NCBI GenBank assembly: GCA_019115685.1
Contig: DXDC01000090.1
Span: 1 to 5,471, forward strand
DNA: 5,471 nt
DNA from: Candidatus Agrococcus pullicola
GTDB taxonomy: Bacteria > Actinomycetota > Actinomycetes > Actinomycetales > Microbacteriaceae
Direction of reading: 5' to 3'
In this document: in pieces, positions 1 through 5,196 of the stretch
Layout of the letters: each line of letters begins with the position of its first letter
Position numbering within the stretch: the stretch's first letter is position 1
Made by a program: the position numbers and the translations under genes
The notes under the pieces: generated by a model
What the model was told of the DNA's origin: nothing
The model's input: the letters and a program-made list of their open reading frames with translations, nothing else
The model's database searches: none

Positions 1-1
1 A

Positions 2-1069
2 ACCTACACGGTGACCGTGACGGTCGATGATGGAGTTCGCTCGGCGGCTGTCGAACTCGACATCGTCGTCCAGGATCCCGACTCGGATTACGCTCCCGAG
101 ATCGAACTCAGCGTCGACAGCGCTGCTCCCGGCGACACCGTTGGGGTGCAGGGCTCCGGATTCGCCCCCGGCGAGTCGGTCGACGTGTGGATCGTCGACG
201 ACGAAACCGTCGACGCGACGGCTAATGATGCCGGCGAGATCGATACGACGATCACGGTGCCGACCGACCTCACCGACGGCGAATACGTTGTGGTCGCCTT
301 CGGTGAAGAGTCGAATGCGGAAGCGCGCGCAACGCTCTTCGTCGAGAGTTCCGACGGTGACGACCCCGTCGCCACGGGAGTCTCGCTGAGCGCCGCTCCG
401 ACCGACATCGTGGCCGGTGAGCGCGTGACCTTGACCGCAACTGTGACACCGGAGAATGCCACGGGGCAGGTGGAGTTCGCCAGCGATGACAGTGTCGTCG
501 CCACGGCATCCGTGAACGGTGGCATTGCCAGTGTCGAGGTCCCGCTCGAGACAGCTGGCACGCACACCTTCACCGCGCACTATGTGCCGGATGATGAGGC
601 CGAGTTCCAGGCATCCGTATCTGAACCGTTGCGTGTCGAAGTCGGCGATGTTCCCGTTCTCGACGCCGAACTCACGCTGAGCGCCGACCGTGTCGCTCAG
701 GGCGGAACTGTGGAGGTGACCGGGCGCGGCTTCGGCTCCGGTGAGGATGTAGCGCTCACACTCTATTCCGACCCGGTTGCACTCGGCACTGCCGGGGCCG
801 ACGAGGTCGGCAGCTTCCGGATGACGGTCACCATCCCGGCAGATGCCGAGGTCGGCGAACACACGGTTGAGGCTGTAGGCGGGGACACCGGCCTGACAGC
901 CGAAGTTCCTGTGACCGTGATCGACGCTGACGGCACCGGTGACGACGGCGACGGCATACCGGTGACCGGCGGCACGGTTCCCGGCTGGCTGATGGTGATC
1001 ATGCTTGCGCTGATGATCGGTGGCGGAGCCCTGTTGCTCCTGCGCCGTTCGACATCGACGCGAGAGTAG
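2..1069 (+). CDS. Cell-wall-anchored Ig-like/TIG-like repeat surface protein, C-terminal part (5' incomplete)
   Basis: The frame is open from the left edge, so the true start lies upstream; the GTG at 11 is not a convincing start because TYT precedes it in the same beta-strand pattern. In the 355 visible residues I see the end of a PKD/Ig-like domain (TYTVTVTVDDG), a TIG-like domain at about 34-114 with GSGFAPGE, a bacterial Ig-like domain resembling the Big_3/5 type at about 125-214, and a second TIG-like domain at about 222-307 with GRGFGSGE. An acidic Gly/Asp linker follows, then a sorting signal: IPVTGG at 319-324, a hydrophobic helix at about 329-347, and the tail RRSTSTRE. Known biology: such signals are cleaved between Thr and Gly by a sortase, which links the protein to peptidoglycan. 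The first position is Ile rather than the usual Leu. The role is probably adhesive or structural; no catalytic domain is visible. The gene stands alone on this strand and ends just before a strong hairpin. Confidence 0.85.
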   Translation, partial: TYTVTVTVDDGVRSAAVELDIVVQDPDSDYAPEIELSVDSAAPGDTVGVQGSGFAPGESVDVWIVDDETVDATANDAGEIDTTITVPTDLTDGEYVVVAFGEESNAEARATLFVESSDGDDPVATGVSLSAAPTDIVAGERVTLTATVTPENATGQVEFASDDSVVATASVNGGIASVEVPLETAGTHTFTAHYVPDDEAEFQASVSEPLRVEVGDVPVLDAELTLSADRVAQGGTVEVTGRGFGSGEDVALTLYSDPVALGTAGADEVGSFRMTVTIPADAEVGEHTVEAVGGDTGLTAEVPVTVIDADGTGDDGDGIPVTGGTVPGWLMVIMLALMIGGGALLLLRRSTSTRE

Positions 1070-1080
1070 CGCGGCAAATG

Positions 1081-1114
1081 GCGCCCGGTGGGATGTATTC
1101 ATCTCACCGGGCGT
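1081..1114 (+). terminator. Hairpin terminator of the surface protein gene
   Basis: The arm at 1081-1095 (gcgcccggtgggatg) pairs with 1100-1114 (catctcaccgggcgt) around the tetraloop tatt. This gives a 15-pair stem with two G-U pairs. It starts 11 nt after the stop codon. The downstream tract (ctattgctgctc) is only moderately T-rich, so it is an imperfect intrinsic terminator; for the convergent permease transcript it could only serve as a backstop. Confidence 0.75.
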
Positions 1115-1151
1115 CTATTGCTGCTCTCAGAGAAGCCACGAATCTTGCAAT

Positions 1152-1178
1152 GGCATCGAGAACTCCAGATCCGATGCC
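1152..1178. repeat. Inverted repeat in the convergent intergenic region
   Basis: The arms ggcatcg (1152-1158) and cgatgcc (1172-1178) are perfect inverted copies separated by 13 nt. They lie in the 202-nt gap (1115-1316) between two convergent genes. No T-tract follows in either direction, and nothing else recognisable is in the gap. It could help 3'-end formation of the permease transcript, or it could be chance. Confidence 0.3.
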
Positions 1179-1316
1179 GCCGAACAACGCGTGCATGGCG
1201 AACTTTCACAAGTTGAGGCATACAGCGGCGATAGAGCCGTCCCCAGGATGACAAGTCAAGGGAGTCACGTTGCCTTAATTTTGGGGCCGTTGCCGGGGCG
1301 ATTGCACCGTTACCTG

Positions 1317-2072
1317 TCATCTCCAGCGGAAGGTTCGAATAGCAATGAAAAGCAAAGGAACCGTCCATATCACCATGACTGCGATCGGAATGAGTGACAT
1401 CGGCTGGCCGTACCAGGCCGCGGTGAGTGATTGGGATGCTGCTCCTAAGGGCGTGTATCCGGAGATTTGCCGCAGCGGCTCAGCCATCAGGGGCCCTGGA
1501 GTCCACACACCTGCGGTGAACAGACATACAAAGAAGATGACCATGCCGATCCCGTTCGCGTTCTGTGCTGTGCTGGCGCGTGCGGCGATCAGCGATCCGA
1601 GGCAAAGCATCTGCACTGCGGCAAGCGCGAAGACGCCGATAACGAGGAACACGGATCGCGGCGCTTGGGCATCCAGGAGCATTACGGCCGCAACCACGGC
1701 GATCGCCGCTCCCAGCACCAGGGAAACTCCGCTGAGAATCACTTGTGCGATGAGCACCCGCTGCGGACCGACCGGGGTGGTGGCAAGCCGTCGAAGTACG
1801 CCCTTTTCCCGGTACCCTCCGATCGCTGACGGGAAGTTGGTGAGCGTAACGCTGCCGAGTGCGACGGTCAGTGCGATCGGAATGAACAGGTCGATCGCGC
1901 GGAGCTGCGCAAAGGCTGGGTCATCTCCTCCAAGCACTTCATCAGTACCGGGTATGACGAGTCCCTGAAGAAGAAGGAGTGCAGTCGGGAAGAGTAAAGC
2001 CATAAAGATCGCTGTCGGATTTCGGCTCAACAAAGTTGCTTCGCTACGGATCAGTGCGGGGAGCGCGTTCAA
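1317..2072 (-). CDS. ABC-2 type transporter permease
   Basis: This 251-residue integral membrane protein matches the usual length of single-domain ABC-2 permeases (DrrB-like). I see a short cytoplasmic N-terminus, helices at about 21-40 and 62-80, then the charged segment YREKGVLRRLATTPV (87-101). That segment is typical of the ABC-2 family and contacts the ATPase. Four more helices lie at about 105-132, 141-163, 174-192 and 225-245. The segment GVWTPGPLMAEPLRQISGY near 188-206 is the conserved re-entrant/periplasmic stretch of the family. The start is TTG: AAAGGA lies 6 nt upstream and the ATPase stop codon is 14 nt away, so the alternatives are poor. It should form a homodimer in the membrane with two copies of the ATPase encoded just upstream and export an unknown substrate. 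Lipophilic drugs or peptides are the usual cargo, but nothing here identifies it. Confidence 0.92.
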   Translation of the reverse strand: MNALPALIRSEATLLSRNPTAIFMALLFPTALLLLQGLVIPGTDEVLGGDDPAFAQLRAIDLFIPIALTVALGSVTLTNFPSAIGGYREKGVLRRLATTPVGPQRVLIAQVILSGVSLVLGAAIAVVAAVMLLDAQAPRSVFLVIGVFALAAVQMLCLGSLIAARASTAQNANGIGMVIFFVCLFTAGVWTPGPLMAEPLRQISGYTPLGAASQSLTAAWYGQPMSLIPIAVMVIWTVPLLFIAIRTFRWR

Positions 2073-2078
2073 TGCGTG

Positions 2079-2084
2079 TCCTTT
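2079..2084 (-). promoter_or_regulatory. Ribosome binding site deciding the TTG start of the permease
   Basis: AAAGGA reads on the minus strand 6 nt before the TTG at 2072. It sits inside the 14-nt gap after the ATPase stop codon (2087-2089). No ATG or GTG at a suitable distance competes with it, and it supports translation of both genes from one mRNA. Confidence 0.7.
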
Positions 2085-2086
2085 CG

Positions 2087-2833
2087 TCAGGCTGCCCGAA
2101 GCAGCTCATTGTTATGAATAATCGCCAAGTAGGCGTCCTCCAGAGACGGGCGCCGTTCGTTGCTGGGGAGGCCCGAGGCTTCGATAAGTTCGCTCGATGT
2201 GCCCTCTGCGATGGTGTGGCCGTGGTCGATGATCGCCAAACGGTCGCAGAGAGCCTCGGCTTCGTCCAGGAAATGCGTGACCAATACGATCGTCACCCCC
2301 TTCTCGCGAACGTTCTCGATCAGCTCCCAGACGTCGCGGCGCCCTTGGGGGTCGAGACCGGTGGTCAACTCATCCAGTACCGCGATGCGCGGGTTGCCGA
2401 CTAGCGCCAGCGCGATGGAGAGTCGTTGCTTCTGTCCGCCGGACAGCGAGCTGAAGGCCTTCTTCCGATGTGCGCGAAGCCCCACGATCTCTAGCAACTC
2501 GTCGATGTCGGCGGGGTTCGGATAGAAGGCAGCGAACAGTTGCAGCGCCTCGCCGACACGCATTTCATTGGGCAGCTCACTGGATTGGAGTTGGTATCCG
2601 ACGGTGTGGCGAAGTGCGCTCAAATCCGTCGCGGGATCCAATCCGAGTACGCGGATCTCGCCCCGATCGGGTCGGATCATCCCGGTTAGGCATTCGACGG
2701 TCGTCGTCTTGCCTGCACCGTTGGGGCCGAGGATGCCAAAAATCTCTCCTTGCTCGACGTTGAGATCGACGTCACCGACGGCGACGTGTTTGCCATAGGT
2801 CTTGCGTAGGTTTCGGATTCTGATTGCGGTCAT
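2087..2833 (-). CDS. ABC transporter ATP-binding protein (ABC-2 exporter type)
   Basis: This 248-residue cytoplasmic ATPase has every nucleotide-binding motif: Walker A GPNGAGKTT (36-44), Q-loop around Q81/Q83, signature LSGGQKQR (130-137), Walker B ending IAVLDE (150-155), D-loop TGLD (158-161) and switch His187 in VTHF. The residue after the Walker B Glu is Leu (DELTTGLDP) instead of the common Pro, a variant I recall from actinobacterial exporters. The C-terminus SLEDAYLAI (near 230-238) matches the end of the DrrA/CcmA-like subfamily. The ATG at 2833 has GAAAGG 7 nt upstream, and the N-terminus aligns with the family, so the start is secure. It powers the permease encoded 14 nt downstream. 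A 94-nt gap with a hairpin separates it from the membrane protein gene upstream, so it may have its own promoter or be part of a longer operon. Confidence 0.95.
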   Translation of the reverse strand: MTAIRIRNLRKTYGKHVAVGDVDLNVEQGEIFGILGPNGAGKTTTVECLTGMIRPDRGEIRVLGLDPATDLSALRHTVGYQLQSSELPNEMRVGEALQLFAAFYPNPADIDELLEIVGLRAHRKKAFSSLSGGQKQRLSIALALVGNPRIAVLDELTTGLDPQGRRDVWELIENVREKGVTIVLVTHFLDEAEALCDRLAIIDHGHTIAEGTSSELIEASGLPSNERRPSLEDAYLAIIHNNELLRAA

Positions 2834-2840
2834 GTTGGCG

Positions 2841-2846
2841 CCTTTC
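2841..2846 (-). promoter_or_regulatory. Ribosome binding site of the ABC ATPase gene
   Basis: GAAAGG reads on the minus strand 7 nt before the ATG at 2833. It resembles the GAAAGGA in front of the permease and confirms the chosen start. Confidence 0.65.
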
Positions 2847-2853
2847 TGGCAGG

Positions 2854-2875
2854 CCGAAGTCCCCGAGGGCTTCGG
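2854..2875 (-). other. Hairpin in the leader of the ABC exporter genes
   Basis: On the minus strand CCGAAG (2875-2870) pairs with CTTCGG (2859-2854). The inner CCC/GGG can extend the stem to nine pairs with one bulged A and a 3-nt loop. It lies 7 nt upstream of the ATPase ribosome binding site. No T-tract follows, so it is unlikely to be a simple terminator. It could be an mRNA-stability or attenuation element between the membrane protein gene and the exporter. Confidence 0.4.
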
Positions 2876-2887
2876 GTTGGTAACAGG

Positions 2888-2917
2888 AATAGATTTCGTC
2901 AGGTTCGCCGCTGTTAA
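2888..2917 (-). promoter_or_regulatory. Possible promoter for the ABC exporter
   Basis: TTAACA (2917-2912) and TCTATT (2893-2888) are separated by 18 nt on the minus strand, matching the -35 and -10 consensus at five and four of six positions. An inverted repeat, TAACAG (2881-2886) and CTGTTA (2911-2916), brackets the -10 and overlaps the -35, which would suit an operator. Each piece is weak alone, so this is suggestive only; read-through from the genes upstream is the alternative. Confidence 0.28.
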
Positions 2918-2927
2918 GCGTGCGATG

Positions 2928-3653
2928 TCATTCGAGCAGCGCAGCGGATCGCGCAGTGTCCTTTCTCGACAACCACAGAGAGATCAGCCACCAAATCACC
3001 TGCACAGCGATGATGACAGTTGCGCCGAGCACGATGCTCGAGATGTCGAAGTCAGCGAGATTATGGCGCTGGCCGACGATGAGGCAAGCAACTGCGACTG
3101 CGACTCCGACAGCAATGAGTCTTGTCAATTGCACGGCCCAACTATCAAGTTCGGTTGTCAACCGTGAAGGCGCAAGCGCCTTCCATAAGAGGCCGATGAG
3201 CATCAGAAGAACGATGCCGAAGGCGGTTCCAAGTATGTAGCTGAGTACGCTCGTATCGAGTTCGTGGTCGACGATCCACAGCGTCAGCAATGCCAATCCT
3301 GCAACAAGCGAGGCTGTCGAAACTACCGATCTGAGCAAGATCCACCTCGTCGGAAAACGCCGCTGCAAGTCCTGACGCTTGCGAGGGATGTAAGCCCAGG
3401 CTTCTTTCCGCAGGTAAGCGGCGAGGAGGCCAGCTGCAACAGCCAACGCGAGGGGCACTGCGATCGGGGTCACGTAATTGTTGCTCACGATCCACAGCAG
3501 CGCAGCGAGGAAAAACACAACCGTCGGCATCGCCAGCATCGAGAGCCACCAGGATGCGACGAATGGCTTTCTGGAATCGGTTATGTCCAAGGGATGCACG
3601 AGCAACTGCTCGGTGGAGTCCGGCAACGCGACAGTTTCGCGAACGGTTTTCAT
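2928..3653 (-). CDS. Six-helix membrane protein of unknown function, coupled to an HTH regulator
   Basis: I do not recognise a named family. The 241-residue product has a soluble N-terminus of about 35 residues and then six hydrophobic helices at about 36-56, 62-81, 104-126, 136-157, 174-194 and 205-228. Between helices 2 and 3 is a strongly basic cytoplasmic loop (YIPRKRQDLQRRFPTR, 88-103), which places that loop inside by the positive-inside rule. The tail is short and charged. No catalytic motif is evident. The start at 3653 is chosen because GGAGGA lies 4 nt upstream and the ATG overlaps the stop of the HTH gene as ATGA. The same frame is open further upstream, but that part lies wholly inside the HTH gene and reads as non-coding. 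The coupling suggests the membrane protein acts with the regulator, perhaps as a sensor or sequestering partner; this is inference. Confidence 0.82.
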   Translation of the reverse strand: MKTVRETVALPDSTEQLLVHPLDITDSRKPFVASWWLSMLAMPTVVFFLAALLWIVSNNYVTPIAVPLALAVAAGLLAAYLRKEAWAYIPRKRQDLQRRFPTRWILLRSVVSTASLVAGLALLTLWIVDHELDTSVLSYILGTAFGIVLLMLIGLLWKALAPSRLTTELDSWAVQLTRLIAVGVAVAVACLIVGQRHNLADFDISSIVLGATVIIAVQVIWWLISLWLSRKDTARSAALLE

Positions 3654-4105
3654 GGGGTCCTCCAGGGGACATTCTCGATGTAGGGCGGACGGAGCCCACC
3701 CTTGGCTATTTCGTATACCTTCTGGCGCGCTACTCCCAGCTCGCCGGCAACCGCGACCGCACTGAAATCCTCGAGCAATGCATCGACGGCCAACGAACGG
3801 ATACCAGAAGCCCGCCAGTTCAGGTGTGCGGCGAGCGCTCCGACCTCCGCTGCGAGAAGCGCCACGGCCAACGGGCCGCCGAAAGCCTCGCTCCAATCTG
3901 CGCTTCCCGATTGGGCCGCTGCATACAGCGCGTCTCCGCCATCGGCGAGAGCCTCGTGTACATGTTGGGGGCTCAAGCCACACCCTGTGAGCCGCGCAAC
4001 AACCTGCTCAAACGCAGAGGGGTCGTCGACCCTATGCGCAAGGACATCTGTCCAAGTCAGAAGTCGAGTGTCGGAGCTGCTGTCACCCCCGGGGTTACTG
4101 GTCAT
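3650..4105 (-). CDS. Small protein with C-terminal helix-turn-helix, probable transcription regulator
   Basis: This 151-residue soluble protein has a Ser/Asp-rich start, then an alpha-helical N-terminal region (about 15-110) of unknown fold, rich in Ala and Leu. A probable helix-turn-helix follows at about 110-136. There LEDFSAVAVAGELGV supplies the first helices and ARQKVYEIAKGG the likely recognition helix, in the pattern of actinobacterial 'xxVAxxLGVSRQxVYKxA' motifs. The N-terminal region may bind an effector or a partner, but I cannot name its family. I chose the ATG at 4105 over in-frame codons at 4123 and 4216: neither ATG has a good Shine-Dalgarno, the 4216 start would run into the hydrolase gene, and a promoter places transcription initiation exactly at 4105. 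The stop overlaps the membrane protein start by 4 nt. Autoregulation through the palindrome over its promoter is plausible but not shown. Confidence 0.78.
   Translation of the reverse strand: MTSNPGGDSSSDTRLLTWTDVLAHRVDDPSAFEQVVARLTGCGLSPQHVHEALADGGDALYAAAQSGSADWSEAFGGPLAVALLAAEVGALAAHLNWRASGIRSLAVDALLEDFSAVAVAGELGVARQKVYEIAKGGLRPPYIENVPWRTP
3658..3663 (-). promoter_or_regulatory. Strong Shine-Dalgarno inside the end of the HTH gene
   Basis: GGAGGA lies on the minus strand 4 nt before the ATG at 3653, within the last codons of the HTH gene. It fixes the start of the membrane protein and fits coupled translation through the ATGA overlap. Confidence 0.75.
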
Positions 4106-4111
4106 GAGACC

Positions 4112-4141
4112 ACTATGACCCATAGCCCGCAAGCCTGTCAA
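4112..4141 (-). promoter_or_regulatory. Promoter giving a leaderless HTH transcript
   Basis: A perfect -35 box TTGACA (4141-4136) is followed after 18 nt by CATAGT (4117-4112), which matches TATAAT at four of six positions. Six nucleotides (ggtctc) then separate the -10 from the A of the ATG at 4105. That is the normal distance to a transcription start, so the mRNA would begin at the start codon. Leaderless transcripts are common in Actinobacteria, and this would explain the lack of a ribosome binding site. Confidence 0.6.
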
Positions 4142-4155
4142 CCCCTGGGTGACAG
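4135..4155. promoter_or_regulatory. Imperfect palindrome over the -35 box, candidate operator
   Basis: The arms CTGTCA and TGACAG are perfect inverted copies, and two further G-C pairs inside them make a 21-bp imperfect palindrome. It contains the TTGACA of the HTH promoter, so a dimeric regulator bound here would block RNA polymerase. It also begins only 5 nt after the hydrolase stop codon, so a role as a hairpin at the end of that mRNA is possible, although no T-tract follows. Confidence 0.45.
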
Positions 4156-4160
4156 TCGAC

Positions 4161-5030
4161 TCAGTCGGGTCGTAAATTTTCGCGGCCGAGAATTGTCTCG
4201 AATACTCGACCCGCATGTGTCCAGAGCAGTGCCCCTCCTGCGTCTGACAAAACCTCTCGCCGGACGTTCACTAACCGTTCTGCGAGCGTAGCGCCGTGGT
4301 CCGGCGAATGACCAAGATCCCCCGCACCGAATAAAATTGTCACGGTCGTTTGAATATCGCTGAGCCCTAGGCCCCAAGGGCGCATAGCGATAAGCGTGTC
4401 GCGCACGTAGCCACGTCCGTTGCCCTCGAAGCCCTCTTGCAGTGCGCGCCGATAGAGCGACAGGAAACTGTCACCGAAGTAGAACGCGCGGTCTTCTTCG
4501 CTTGCACCTTCAAGGACCATCGACTCCATGTCAGCGGGAGTGAGCATAGTCAGTACCCGTTCCGCTTCACGAGGGTTCGCGCGAGCGAGATCAGACAGCT
4601 GAGTCGCTTCCGCAGGAAGCATCTCGTGTATCTGCGGGTGAGCTAGCTCATCTGCTGGGGAGGCCAAGACCAGCGTTGAGGCCCACCCATCGGCGGCAGC
4701 AGCGAGACCAAAGACACTCGCCTGCGAATTCGCGACCACCGGGATCGAGCTCGAACGGCCGATAGTGGTCTCTACGAAACTTCGATAGTCGTCGGCTGTT
4801 GACGCCAATGTGCGTTCTCGGTGAAATGTCGAAGCGCCCATGCCTGGCCGATCCATTGTCAGCAGTCGGACGTTCATGTCCCGCAAGAGGTCCGCACCAA
4901 AGTGCATAGACTTACCGGTGGCGGCTCCCGCCATGAACAGCACTGGGTTTCCGCTGCGTGGTCCGAAACTCAGGCCGGAAAGTATTCGGCCGTCTGGAGT
5001 CCGAACGCTGATCGGCTCTGCGCTGTTCAT
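4161..5030 (-). CDS. Alpha/beta-hydrolase-fold protein with altered active-site motifs
   Basis: This 289-residue protein has typical alpha/beta-hydrolase length and order. A strand and oxyanion turn lie at VLFMAGAATG (30-39), where HG is usual. DRPGMGAS (60-67) is the conserved DRPG.G.S segment. The nucleophile elbow is VVANSQAS (98-105), with Ser102 in A-x-S-x-A instead of G-x-S-x-G. A helical cap follows at about 130-215, and ILFGAGD (232-238) provides the likely acid, Asp238. Where the catalytic His normally follows GG or AG, the protein reads DAGGALLWTH (263-272): Ala267 takes the expected place, and the nearest His is 272. The enzyme may therefore be inactive, or may use His272. The ATG at 5030 begins just before the first strand, but its Shine-Dalgarno is weak, which suggests coupling to an upstream gene. 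The substrate is unknown, and there is no signal peptide, so it should be cytoplasmic. Confidence 0.88.
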   Translation of the reverse strand: MNSAEPISVRTPDGRILSGLSFGPRSGNPVLFMAGAATGKSMHFGADLLRDMNVRLLTMDRPGMGASTFHRERTLASTADDYRSFVETTIGRSSSIPVVANSQASVFGLAAAADGWASTLVLASPADELAHPQIHEMLPAEATQLSDLARANPREAERVLTMLTPADMESMVLEGASEEDRAFYFGDSFLSLYRRALQEGFEGNGRGYVRDTLIAMRPWGLGLSDIQTTVTILFGAGDLGHSPDHGATLAERLVNVRREVLSDAGGALLWTHAGRVFETILGRENLRPD

Positions 5031-5039
5031 GCATCGAGC

Positions 5040-5177
5040 CTAGGCTGAAGGGAATTCGAGAACAACGCTGTAGCGGTAACCATCATCGGGGACAACAAGC
5101 GCCAAGGCTTTGGCATCATCTTCGGGGCCGGTTTTGACCGTTGTGATATCTCCTTCATGACGTCCGCGGTGCTCCAT
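5040..5177 (-). CDS. Possible 45-aa hypothetical protein or gene remnant
   Basis: The frame from the ATG at 5177 to the TAG at 5040 gives 45 residues that end PDDGYRYSVVLEFPSA. The second half looks protein-like, with mixed polar and beta-prone residues, and the frame fills the gap between the acetyltransferase stop (19 nt upstream) and the hydrolase start (9 nt downstream). Against it, GGAG lies only 2 nt before this ATG. A better AAGGAG lies inside the frame near 5150, but only ACG or ATC codons follow it there. It may be a short real protein with a wrongly chosen start, or the tail of a decayed gene. No family is recognised. Confidence 0.35.
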   Translation of the reverse strand: MEHRGRHEGDITTVKTGPEDDAKALALVVPDDGYRYSVVLEFPSA

Positions 5178-5196
5178 GACTCCAGCGGTCTGTGGC

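Noticed and set aside
1245..1316. G/C-rich words and ttaatttt after the permease stop as an intrinsic terminator.
   Set aside because: I could not pair the GC-rich blocks into a stable stem on the minus strand, so no terminator is called.
1020..1397. A 125-residue plus-strand frame across the convergent intergenic region.
   Set aside because: It runs through the surface protein tail, the terminator hairpin and into the permease. Its composition (many Ser, Arg, Cys, His) is that of a chance frame.
1345..1968. A 207-residue plus-strand frame antisense to the permease.
   Set aside because: It is a typical high-GC shadow frame opposite a clear six-helix ABC-2 permease, and it lacks recognisable motifs.
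2928..3983. A longer 351-residue version of the membrane protein starting at 3983.
   Set aside because: The extra N-terminal part is Arg-rich shadow sequence lying antisense-frame inside the HTH gene. The ATG at 3653 has a strong Shine-Dalgarno and an ATGA overlap.
3650..4216. A longer HTH protein starting at 4216.
   Set aside because: It would overlap the end of the hydrolase gene and include the -35/-10 promoter as coding sequence, and it has no good ribosome binding site.
4908..4931. The hydrolase contains AGAATGKS, which fits the generic P-loop pattern [AG]xxxxGK[ST].
   Set aside because: It falls at the oxyanion turn of an alpha/beta-hydrolase fold, with no Walker B or other NTPase motif, so the match is chance.
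5027..5158. A 43-codon frame whose TGA overlaps the hydrolase ATG as ATGA.
   Set aside because: The product is rich in Met, Pro, Ser and Lys with no protein-like pattern, and there is no ribosome binding site. The neighbouring frame is more convincing.
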